In this document: positions 35,467 through 42,887 of the stretch, one piece after another
How the letters are laid out: the number at the start of each line of letters is the position of its first letter
Numbering within the stretch: the first letter of the stretch is position 1
Source: Planctomycetota bacterium
GTDB taxonomy: Bacteria > Planctomycetota > UBA1135 > UBA2386
DNA length: 64,000 nucleotides
NCBI GenBank assembly: GCA_016716265.1
Contig: JADJWQ010000006.1
Coordinates: 372,001 to 436,000, forward strand
Direction of reading: 5' to 3'
Program-made: the position numbers and the translations under genes
Notes under the pieces: model-generated
Databases searched by the model: none
Told to the model about the DNA's origin: nothing
Seen by the model: the letters and a program-made list of their open reading frames with translations, nothing else

Positions 35467-36966
35467 CTACCAGACGAATCGCGTGCGCGTCGCCGCCGCG
35501 ACCACCGCGCGGCACAGCGTCTCCGCCTCGCGGCGCGGCAGGTTCGCGAGCGTCGTCGGCGAGCCGCCCGCCACCTGCACGACGACGCGCGCGAGCCCGG
35601 CGAGCCGCTCGAACGGCGTCGCGCGCAGCACCACGCCCTGCACCTTGCGGAACGGGACGAAGGCGCGGTGGCGGCCGAGGATGCCCCAGCGGAACGCGAC
35701 GTGGTCGCCGGCCAGCGCATAGCCGAGATTCGCGTACGCCGCGATGCCGGCGCCGATCCCGAGCAGCGCGGCGATGCCGACCGCGGCGAGGGACAACGGT
35801 CCGAGGCTGCTCCAGCCGAGCAGCGCGACCAGGCTGCCGACCGCCACGGACTTCACGGTCGTGCGCAGGATCACGCGGCGCGACACCGGTCGGAAGCGCG
35901 TCGTTGCCGGCTCGACGCCGGGCAGCACGCGCGCGACGATCCGCTCCGCGCGCGCGCGCGCGACCAGCGGCACCACGACGTCGCGGCCGCCGCGGCGCTG
36001 GTCCTCCTGCTGGGTGCCGGAGCCCGCGGAGTCGGCGCGCACCGCGGCGACGTCCAGCAGGCGCCGCAGCGGGCTGGCCTCGATCAGCACGCGCTGGATC
36101 TTGCGCCGCGGCAGCGTCTGCGCGCGCGTCGTGAACAGCCCGTAGCGGCGCTGCAGCACGTCCTCGCGCTCGGTCAGCGCGAAGCCGTGGTAGAGCGCGA
36201 TGCTGCCGATCACCGCGAACGCCCAGCCGGCGATCAGCACCAGGAAGCCGAGCGCGACGGACAGCACGACGAGCCACGGCGTGCCGACCGACGCGGCGCG
36301 CTCCAGCGAGCCGCCGAAGAACGAGCCGAGCCGGCCGCCGAGCCCGAACTCGTCGGCGAGCTCGTAGATGCCGAGCAGACCGACGAGGATCGCGCCGAGC
36401 CGGTTGTCGGTCAGCCCGAGCAGGACGAGCTCACCGAGCTGCGCGCGGTGCAGCAGCAGCGTGTCGCTCCGTGGCTCGCCACTGGCGGCCGCACGACCGC
36501 GCAGCCGGTAGAGCGCCTCGCGCAGCGCGCGCGCATCGCGCCGTGACAGCGAATCGAGACGCGCTTCGAAGCCCTGCCCCGACGCGGTCTCGACCGACAC
36601 GACGACGAGCCCGAACAACCGCCGCAGCACCGTCGACTCGAAGCTGAGGTCCTGGATCCGGTCGACCGGGATGCGCCGCTCCTGGCGGTGCAGCACGCCC
36701 TCCGTCGTGACCAGCTCGTCGGTCGTCAGCCGGTAGCGGAACGACACGAAGCGCACCACGGCGAACGCCAGCCCGAGCAGCAGCAACACCGCGCTGGCGA
36801 CCGCGAGCCATGCCTGGCCGGCGACGATCGCGACCGCGACCGGCAGCAGCGACTGCCGCAGCCCGTCGACCAGGCGCAGGAACAGCATGCCCGGGTGCAG
36901 GTGTCCGTCGGCGAGCACGACCGCGTGCGGCGCGGTGCTGGCCGCGTGCTGGGGCGAGTCCGTCAC
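35467..36966 (-). CDS. PH-domain membrane protein, YdbT-like
   Basis: 499 residues from a GTG at 36966 with GAGGTGG just upstream. Membrane helices lie near 40-75 (VAIVAGQAWLAVASAVLLLL), 215-260 and 365-405 (LLGWSSLGPLSLAAVGIAAL). Three bacterial PH-like (bPH_2) domains are visible by their turns: YRLTTDELVTTEGVLHRQER, ALTEREDVLQRRYGLFTTRA and VAFRWGILGRHRAFVPFRKV. This is the layout of YdbT of Bacillus, always paired with a YdbS-like partner, here the preceding gene (7 bp away). The pair may confer envelope-stress or bacteriocin tolerance (family knowledge, weak). Confidence 0.8.
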   Translation of the reverse strand: MTDSPQHAASTAPHAVVLADGHLHPGMLFLRLVDGLRQSLLPVAVAIVAGQAWLAVASAVLLLLGLAFAVVRFVSFRYRLTTDELVTTEGVLHRQERRIPVDRIQDLSFESTVLRRLFGLVVVSVETASGQGFEARLDSLSRRDARALREALYRLRGRAAASGEPRSDTLLLHRAQLGELVLLGLTDNRLGAILVGLLGIYELADEFGLGGRLGSFFGGSLERAASVGTPWLVVLSVALGFLVLIAGWAFAVIGSIALYHGFALTEREDVLQRRYGLFTTRAQTLPRRKIQRVLIEASPLRRLLDVAAVRADSAGSGTQQEDQRRGGRDVVVPLVARARAERIVARVLPGVEPATTRFRPVSRRVILRTTVKSVAVGSLVALLGWSSLGPLSLAAVGIAALLGIGAGIAAYANLGYALAGDHVAFRWGILGRHRAFVPFRKVQGVVLRATPFERLAGLARVVVQVAGGSPTTLANLPRREAETLCRAVVAAATRTRFVW

Positions 36967-36973
36967 GGCCACC

Positions 36974-37470
36974 TCAGATGACGTCGTCGCCCCGCGCGGC
37001 GAGGATGCGGTCGCGCAGCGACGCCGCGCGCGCGTGGCGCAGCCCGGCAGGCGGAACGTCGCGCCCTCGGTGCCGGCCGTGTAGACGATCAGCGTGGCGA
37101 GCCCGAACAGCCGCTCGATCGGACCGCGCGTCAGGTCGACGTGCTGGAGCCGGGAGACCGGGATGATCTTCTCCTCGTGCACGACGACGCCGTGCCGCGC
37201 CCACAGCGAGCGGTCGTCGACGCGATACCGCCAGCGCCGCCACGCGAGCGGCGGATAGGCGAGCGTGTAGAGCCCGACCGCGCCGAGCAGCGCGAGCAGG
37301 GCCGCGCGGCGCTGCGACTCCGAGGCCGGCAGCGCGCCGCCCGCGATCCGGTTCGCCAGGAACGCGAGCCCGAGCAGCACGACGAAGTTCGCGAGACCGG
37401 TGACGTACCAATACGGCACCACGCGGGGATCGAGCCGCTCGGGCTGCGGGTGCTCGTCCTGGCCGTCCAT
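36974..37470 (-). CDS. PH-domain membrane protein, YdbS-like (one frameshift)
   Basis: About 165 residues: MDGQDEHPQPERLDPRVVPY, two membrane helices (NFVVLLGLAFLANRI, ALLGAVGLYTLAYPPLAW) and one bPH_2 domain (SLWARHGVVVHEEKIIPVSR, LQHVDLTRGPIERLFGLATL). Near 37043 the frame slips; adding one base after CCGGG restores RHARAASLRDRILAARGDDV and a proper stop at 36974. An upstream ATG at 37511 is an alternative start. It is the partner of the YdbT-like gene immediately downstream. Confidence 0.7.
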
Positions 37471-37695
37471 CGCGTCTTCGCTGCGGCTCGGGGGCGTCGG
37501 CGCCGGTCCCATCGCGGTCTCGCCAGTCTCTCCCGACGGTATCTCTTTCCCGACGGCATCTCTCGCCGGCGGGTAGCGCGCGTCTTCCGACCCCGAGCAT
37601 GTCCCGGCACCGGGCCCCCGGCGCGACTCCGCTCGGGGCGTTGGCGCGCGGGCGATCAGGACGCCGGAGATCAGAACGCGGGTGATGAGATCGTG

Positions 37696-37770
37696 GGTGA
37701 CTGAGCGGACTTGAACCGCCGACCCCCGGTGCCACAAACCGGTGCTCTAACCAACTGAGCTACAGTCACC
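37696..37770 (-). tRNA. tRNA-His (GTG)
   Basis: Cloverleaf: acceptor GTGACTG/CAGTCAC with an extra G at -1 opposite C73, the tRNA-His identity mark; D arm GCTCAGTTGGTTAGAGC; anticodon stem CCGGT/ACCGG with loop TTGTGGC (anticodon GTG); T arm with GGTTCAAGTCC. CCA is not fully encoded. It lies just upstream of the PH-domain operon. Confidence 0.95.
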
Positions 37771-37953
37771 GCACACCGCGTTGCGGGCCGAGGAGTCTCG
37801 CGGTTGCCGCCGCGAGCGTCAACGCCCGGCGCGCGAATTCCGCCCGCGGCGCGGGAGGCTCCCCGCGGACCGCGAGCTTGCGTCGGCGCGACCGAGTCGG
37901 TAGAGTCCTTCGCCCGATCGTGCGAGGGCCGCCGGGCCCCGCACCGACCGCGC

Positions 37954-38026
37954 GCCTCCATAGCTCAGTTGGTAGAGCAGCGGATTCTTAATCCGCGGGT
38001 CCTAGGTTCGAGCCCTAGTGGAGGTA
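37954..38026 (+). tRNA. tRNA-Lys (CTT)
   Basis: Acceptor GCCTCCA/TGGAGGT (first pair G-U), D arm AGCTCAGTTGGTAGAGC, anticodon stem GCGGA/TCCGC with loop TTCTTAA (anticodon CTT), T arm CTAGG TTCGAGC CCTAG, discriminator A. CCA is not encoded. A strong hairpin follows within 10 bp. Confidence 0.95.
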
Positions 38027-38033
38027 CAGACGC

Positions 38034-38060
38034 CCGGGGACCGCCGCGTGCGGTCCCCGG
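38034..38060 (+). terminator. Hairpin after tRNA-Lys, probable terminator
   Basis: CCGGGGACCGC (38034-38044) pairs perfectly with GCGGTCCCCGG (38050-38060) around the loop CGCGT. There is no T-tract, which is common in GC-rich bacteria. It also lies at the 3' end of the convergent GTPase-kinase gene and could serve both directions. Confidence 0.5.
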
Positions 38061-38117
38061 TGCTCCCCCTCGCCGGCGCTCGGCGCGGGCAGCCGCGGGC
38101 GGAACGCGGTCAGACCG

Positions 38118-38176
38118 CGCTCAGGGCTTCTCGCTGCGCGCTCAGGGCTTGTCGCTGCGCGCTCAGGGCTTGTCAC
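38118..38176. repeat. 21-bp tandem repeat, three units, spanning a stop codon
   Basis: CTCAGGGCTT recurs at 38120, 38141 and 38162 (period 21 bp). On the minus strand each unit reads (C/S)-(D/E)-K-P-stop in the same frame, so the last codons of the GTPase-kinase gene have been copied twice beyond its own stop at 38163. Confidence 0.75.
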
Positions 38177-39995
38177 AGTGCCACAGCCGCGGGCCGGCGT
38201 CGGCAGTCTGCGAGTCGTGCCGCCCAGGGCTGCCAGGGTCCTGCGGCCAGGCCCGCCGGTGCGCCGTCCCGCCGTCCGCGACCTCGCTGACGGGATCGTG
38301 CGGCGCCTGCACCGGCACCCGTGGCAGGTGCAGCAGGAACGTCGTGCCGACGCCCTCCTCGCTCTCGAACCACGCATCGCCGCCGTGCCCGAGCAGCACC
38401 TCGCGCACGATGTGCAGACCGAGCCCGGTGCCGCTGATGCCCTTGGTATTGGTGCCGCGCTCGAAGCGCTGGAACAGCCGGGTATGGTCGCGCTCGGGGA
38501 TCCCGATGCCGTTGTCGGCGACGCGCAGCAGGTGGCGCTCGCCGTCGGACTCGGCGCTGATCTCGATGCGCAGCTGCCGGTCGGGGCTGCGGTACTGCAC
38601 GGCGTTCGACACGAGATTCGTCAACACGCGCGTCATCGCCCACTCGTCGACGCGGACCCGCGGCAGCTCGCCGACCTCGACCTCGACCGCCGCCTCCTCC
38701 ATCTCGTAGCGCAGGCTCTCGAGGACCTTCGCGACCAGCTCGCTGAGGTCGATGTCCTGGAAGTCGAGCCGCATGCCGTCGAAGTCGAGGCGCGAGCTGT
38801 CGAGCAGGTCGCGGATCAGCCGCTCCATCTGCGCGGCCGCCGTCAGGCCGTGGTCGATCGCCTTCGTCGCCTGCGCCGGGAGCTGTCCGGTGAAGCCCTT
38901 GCGCATGGAGGACAGCATCAGCCGGATCGCGCTCAGCGGCCGGTTCAGGTCGTGCACCACGTTCTGCGTCGTCTCGACGAGCTGCCGGTTCTTGCGCTCG
39001 AGCAGCGTCTTGTAGCGATCGAGCTCACCGAAGCGGCGCGCCAGCTCGAGGTTCGACGACACCGTCGCGTCGAGCAGCGCCGGCAATGGCTCGTCGTCGT
39101 CGATCGACGCGCCCTGCGGCATCGGGTGCGAGGCGATCGGCGGCACCTGGGGGGACATTCCGAACGCACCCGCAAGATCGTCGTCGGTGAACACCGCCGA
39201 CAGATCGACGTCGTCCCCGCCCCGCGCCCCGGCTGCGCCCTCGTCGAGAGAACGCCCCTCGTCGTCGAACGTCAGCTCGAGCCGCTCCGCACCATTGCCG
39301 CGTCCGCCGTGCGCGCGCGCGTAGGCCGACTCGTCGTAGATCTCCCACAGCTTCTTCCGCGCGCCCTCGGCGACGACCTTCGGATCGAAGCGCCCGCGCC
39401 CGAGCCCGTACAGCCGCACCTTCGCCTCGACCAGCTCCCCGGCCGCGTGCACGAAGGTCTCGAACACGCCGTGGCCCTCGGTCGCGACGCTCGGATAGGC
39501 GCGCATGCTGTCGCGACTGCGGAACTCCGCGTCGAGCTCGGGCTCGGGGATCACGTCCTCGAGATCGCGCTTGTTGTATTGCAGCACGATCGGAATCGAG
39601 TCCGGATCGAGCCCGTTGGAGCGCAGGTTCTCGCGCAGGCTCTCGAGCGACTGCCGGTTCTCCTCGAGGCGGCTCCGCTGGCTGTCGATGACGAGCACGA
39701 CCGCGTCGGCGCCGGACAGGACGTACTTCCGCATGCGCCGGTACTTGGGCTGCCCGGGCACCGTGAAGCCCTGGATGCGCACCTTGAAGCCCTCGACCTC
39801 GCCGAGATCGATCGGCAGGAAGTCGAACAGCAGCGTGGCGTCCTCCTCGGTCTTGATCGACACGAGCTGCACCTCGTTGCGAGGGCACATGATCTCGTGC
39901 ACGACCTGGAGGCTCGTGGTCTTCCCCCCCATGCCGCAGCCGTAGTACACCAGCTTGGCGTTGATCGTCTTCTCGGCGAGGTTGATGAAGCCCAT
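38163..39995 (-). CDS. MglA-like small GTPase fused to a sensor histidine kinase
   Basis: 610 residues. Residues 1-200 are an MglA-type Ras-like GTPase: MGFINLAEKTINAKLVYYGC, P-loop GCGMGGKTT (19-27), VPGQPKYRRMRKYVL (switch region with TVPGQ for DTPGQ), LQYNKRDLED (NKxD) and SVATEGHGVFETF. A 140-residue acidic linker precedes a histidine kinase: QNVVHDLNRPLSAI (H348), N-box TNLVSNAVQYR (near 460), VADNGIGIP and GTGLGLHIV. The last ~50 residues are unrelated and low in complexity. There is no membrane segment, so it should be cytoplasmic. The expected inference is a GTP-switched kinase in polarity or gliding-type signalling. No roadblock (MglB) gene or response regulator is adjacent. Confidence 0.88.
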   Translation of the reverse strand: MGFINLAEKTINAKLVYYGCGMGGKTTSLQVVHEIMCPRNEVQLVSIKTEEDATLLFDFLPIDLGEVEGFKVRIQGFTVPGQPKYRRMRKYVLSGADAVVLVIDSQRSRLEENRQSLESLRENLRSNGLDPDSIPIVLQYNKRDLEDVIPEPELDAEFRSRDSMRAYPSVATEGHGVFETFVHAAGELVEAKVRLYGLGRGRFDPKVVAEGARKKLWEIYDESAYARAHGGRGNGAERLELTFDDEGRSLDEGAAGARGGDDVDLSAVFTDDDLAGAFGMSPQVPPIASHPMPQGASIDDDEPLPALLDATVSSNLELARRFGELDRYKTLLERKNRQLVETTQNVVHDLNRPLSAIRLMLSSMRKGFTGQLPAQATKAIDHGLTAAAQMERLIRDLLDSSRLDFDGMRLDFQDIDLSELVAKVLESLRYEMEEAAVEVEVGELPRVRVDEWAMTRVLTNLVSNAVQYRSPDRQLRIEISAESDGERHLLRVADNGIGIPERDHTRLFQRFERGTNTKGISGTGLGLHIVREVLLGHGGDAWFESEEGVGTTFLLHLPRVPVQAPHDPVSEVADGGTAHRRAWPQDPGSPGRHDSQTADAGPRLWHCDKP

Positions 39996-40082
39996 GCGAG
40001 ACCTTTCGGCCGTGCTATCGACCGGTCTGCAGGCGCAGCCTGAGCCACATCGCGGCGAACTCGGCGAGGCTCCGCGCCGCGC

Positions 40083-41429
40083 TCAGCGCGGCTCCGGCAG
40101 CAGCGCGACGTAGCCGACCCGGTCGGCCGCCAGGAACTGCCGCAGCGCGGCCTGCACCTGCGCGACGGTGACCTCGCCGAGCGCTCGCCGCAGGTCGGCC
40201 GGCCAGCCGAGCCGCCGGTAGACGAGCGGCAGCCGGGCGCGCGCATGGAGCAGCGCCGGATGGCCCGCCAGCAGCGCCGCGGTCCGGTCGTCGAGCTCGG
40301 CCAGCGGCCGCAGCTCGTTCAGCAGCGCCCCCAACGCCGACTGGATCTCCGGCACCGTCGGCCCGCCGTCCCGTAGCCCCGCGACGAGGCTCCTGAGCTC
40401 GGCCTCGACGCGGCCGACCTCGTCGCCGTCCTGGCCGCGCCGCTCGAGGAAGGCGAAGCGCTCACCGCGCGTCGGGTCCCACCACAACGGCGGCAGCTCG
40501 GCGCGCAGCTCGCCTCCGCGGACCGTGCCGAGCACGCGCGCGGCGCGCACGCGGGCGACCTCCATGCCGATCAGGAACGGCAGGTAGCCGTCCTCGCCGA
40601 ACGCCGGTGCGGGCACCGCGGCGACCATGAACGGCGCGTCGAGCAACGGGTGGGTCGGCATCGCGGCCGCGCCAGCCGGGGCCGGCGCGGCGGCCGCCGG
40701 TGCCACGGTGCCGAGCGGCGGGACCGCGCGCCGCGCGACCGCGCCGAGCGCGGCGCGGGCGAGGTCGGCCAGCTCGGCACCCGCGCCGACGATCACGCAC
40801 GCGGCGCGCTGCGGGGCGAGCCGGGCGGCGAGCGCGGCGCGGATGCGCTCCGGGGTGAGCTGCGCGAGCTGCTCCGGCTCGCCACCGGGCGGCCGCGACT
40901 CCGCGCGCGGATCGAGCCGCGCGGCCGCCGACCGCCTCAGCATCGGACCGGGCAGCACGTGCGCCTCGTCGTCGGCGCGCAGCAGCGCGCGGTCGCGCGC
41001 GCGGACCAGCGCCGCGTCGTCGAACGACACCGGCGCGTCGGGTCCGAGCAGCGCCGCCACGGTCGCGAGCAGCGCCGGCAGCGCGGGCGCGGGCAGCGTC
41101 ACGCCGAGCCACACGGCGTCACCGAGCGCGGTGGCCGACACGATGCGCTCGTCGCCGGCAACGCGGTCCGCGCACGCGGTCGCGAGCACCTGGGCGAGCC
41201 CGGCGGCGTCGGCGGGATCGTGCGCCGCGCCGCCGTCGAGGGTCAGCCACAGCGAGGCGTGCGGCAGACCGTCGCGGCGGTCGACCCGGAGCGCGAGCCC
41301 GTTGTCGAGGCTGCGGAAGCCGAGTGGGTCGACTGCACCGTCGACCGCCACGGGCGGGCCGAGCGGCTCCTGGGCGGCAAGTCCTCGTGCCAGGCACGCG
41401 GCGAGCAGCAGCGCGGTCAGCGGTCGCAT
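40083..41429 (-). CDS. Secreted M16-like protein without the zinc motif
   Basis: 448 residues. The signal peptide MRPLTALLLAACLARGLAAQ precedes two halves with the M16 (pitrilysin/insulinase) fold pattern: GFRSLDNGLALRVDRRDGLP, ASLWLTLDGGAAHDPADAAG, and, late, YRRLGWPADLRRALGEVTVA. The HxxEH zinc motif is replaced (AGLAQVLATACADR), as in the non-catalytic partner subunits of M16 pairs. The start at 41429 shares a base with the upstream stop (TGATG), so translation is coupled to the ABC ATPase gene. An ATG at 41438 is an alternative. It may be an inactive scaffold or substrate-binding protein. Confidence 0.7.
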   Translation of the reverse strand: MRPLTALLLAACLARGLAAQEPLGPPVAVDGAVDPLGFRSLDNGLALRVDRRDGLPHASLWLTLDGGAAHDPADAAGLAQVLATACADRVAGDERIVSATALGDAVWLGVTLPAPALPALLATVAALLGPDAPVSFDDAALVRARDRALLRADDEAHVLPGPMLRRSAAARLDPRAESRPPGGEPEQLAQLTPERIRAALAARLAPQRAACVIVGAGAELADLARAALGAVARRAVPPLGTVAPAAAAPAPAGAAAMPTHPLLDAPFMVAAVPAPAFGEDGYLPFLIGMEVARVRAARVLGTVRGGELRAELPPLWWDPTRGERFAFLERRGQDGDEVGRVEAELRSLVAGLRDGGPTVPEIQSALGALLNELRPLAELDDRTAALLAGHPALLHARARLPLVYRRLGWPADLRRALGEVTVAQVQAALRQFLAADRVGYVALLPEPR

Positions 41430-42805
41430 CACCGCCATTCTTCCCACAGCCCGCGGCCGGGGCCAAGCCGTAGCACCCGGTCGGCGACCGCGAACGCGAG
41501 CGCCTCGTCGTGGGTCGCCCACAGCACCGCGGTGCCGCGCGCCGCGACGTCCTCGAGCACGCGTTGCGCGACGGCGACCGCGCGGTCGGGATCGAGGTCG
41601 GCGGTCGGCTCGTCGAGCAGCAGCACCGCGGGCCGCGCGAGCAGCGCGCGGAGCAGCGCGACGCGCCGCCGCTCGCCGCCCGACAGCGCACCGCACGGTC
41701 GCTCGAGAAGCTCCGGTGCGAGCCCGAGCGCGAGGGCCTCCGCGGCGATGTCGGCCGGCGACGCGCTGCGGCCAGCGGCGTGCGCGAGCAGCTCGCCGGC
41801 GCGCAGGTGCGAAGTCAGCGAGCCGGCGGCGTCCTGGAACACGAGCTGCGTCGCGCGGCGCGGGCGCGGGCCGCGCACCGCCCCGCGCGGCGCAGTGCGG
41901 TCGTGGCCGGCGAGACAGCGCAGCAGCCGCGTCTTGCCGACGCCCGACGGACCGAGCAGCGCGACGACCTCGCCGTCGTGGAGCGCGACGTCGACGCCGG
42001 TGACGATCGCCGTGCGGCGCTGCGGCACGCGCACGTCGAACGGTCGCGAGCAGCGCAGGCGGACCGCGGCGTCGGCCGGCGGCGCCTCGAGCCGCGCCGG
42101 CCAGCGCGGCGCGACCGGCTCGGCGGGCGCGAGCTGGCCGTCGCGCAACGCGAACGGCCGGCCGCCGAGCCGGGCGGCGACCGGCGCGTCGTGCGTCGCG
42201 ACCAGCAGCGCCGGCGCCGGAGCGGGCGCCGCCGCGAGCTCACCGAGGGCGCGCAGGACCGCCTCGGCGCGCGGGCGGTCGAGCCCCGCCGTCGGCTCGT
42301 CGGCGAGCACGAGCCGCGGCCGGCGGAGCATGGCGATCGCGACCAGCAGGCGCTGGAGCTGCCCGCCCGACGCCGCGTGCGGCGCCCGGGCGAGCAACGG
42401 CTCGTCACCGAGGTCGACGCGGCGCAGGACGGCGTCGCGATCGGCCGCGCTCGCGTGCGGCGTGGCCGCTGCGAGCTGCTCGCCGAGCCGCCGCAGCGGA
42501 TCGAACGCGGCGAGCGGATCCTGCGGCAGCCAGGCGACGTCGTCGCGCAGCGCGCGGCGCAGCTCCGCGGCCCGGCGCGGCGGCCAGTCCCGCCCGCACA
42601 GCCGCACGTCACCGGACACCGACACCCGCCCCGGCCCACGGCGCGGGACGCCGAGCAGACCTTCGAGCAGCGTGGTCTTGCCGGCGCCCGACGGCCCGTG
42701 CACGACCGCGACGTCGCCACCGCGCAGCGTCAGCGCCGGCACGGCGACCGGCTGCGCGCCGGCCCGCACGAAGCAGGCATCGCGGATCTCGAGCAGCTCC
42801 GGCAT
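41429..42805 (-). CDS. ABC transporter ATP-binding protein with two fused ATPase domains
   Basis: 458 residues holding two ABC domains. Domain 1: Walker A GPSGAGKTTLL, signature ASGGQLQRLLVAIAM, Walker B LVLADEPTAGLD, and a switch His (LLVATHDA). Domain 2: GPSGVGKTRLL, signature LSGGERRRVALLRAL, VLLLDEPTADLD and LWATHDEA. The order and loops resemble fused DppD/DppF or NikD/NikE ATPases of peptide and nickel importers. No permease or binding-protein gene is nearby. It is coupled to the M16-like gene downstream. Confidence 0.88.
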   Translation of the reverse strand: MPELLEIRDACFVRAGAQPVAVPALTLRGGDVAVVHGPSGAGKTTLLEGLLGVPRRGPGRVSVSGDVRLCGRDWPPRRAAELRRALRDDVAWLPQDPLAAFDPLRRLGEQLAAATPHASAADRDAVLRRVDLGDEPLLARAPHAASGGQLQRLLVAIAMLRRPRLVLADEPTAGLDRPRAEAVLRALGELAAAPAPAPALLVATHDAPVAARLGGRPFALRDGQLAPAEPVAPRWPARLEAPPADAAVRLRCSRPFDVRVPQRRTAIVTGVDVALHDGEVVALLGPSGVGKTRLLRCLAGHDRTAPRGAVRGPRPRRATQLVFQDAAGSLTSHLRAGELLAHAAGRSASPADIAAEALALGLAPELLERPCGALSGGERRRVALLRALLARPAVLLLDEPTADLDPDRAVAVAQRVLEDVAARGTAVLWATHDEALAFAVADRVLRLGPGRGLWEEWR

Positions 42806-42887
42806 CGTCCGGGAAGTCTGGCGGGAGAGGCTATCCGCTCGGACCGCGGATTCCGTCGCGCTCGGCGGCGAGCCGGCGGCACGCCGG

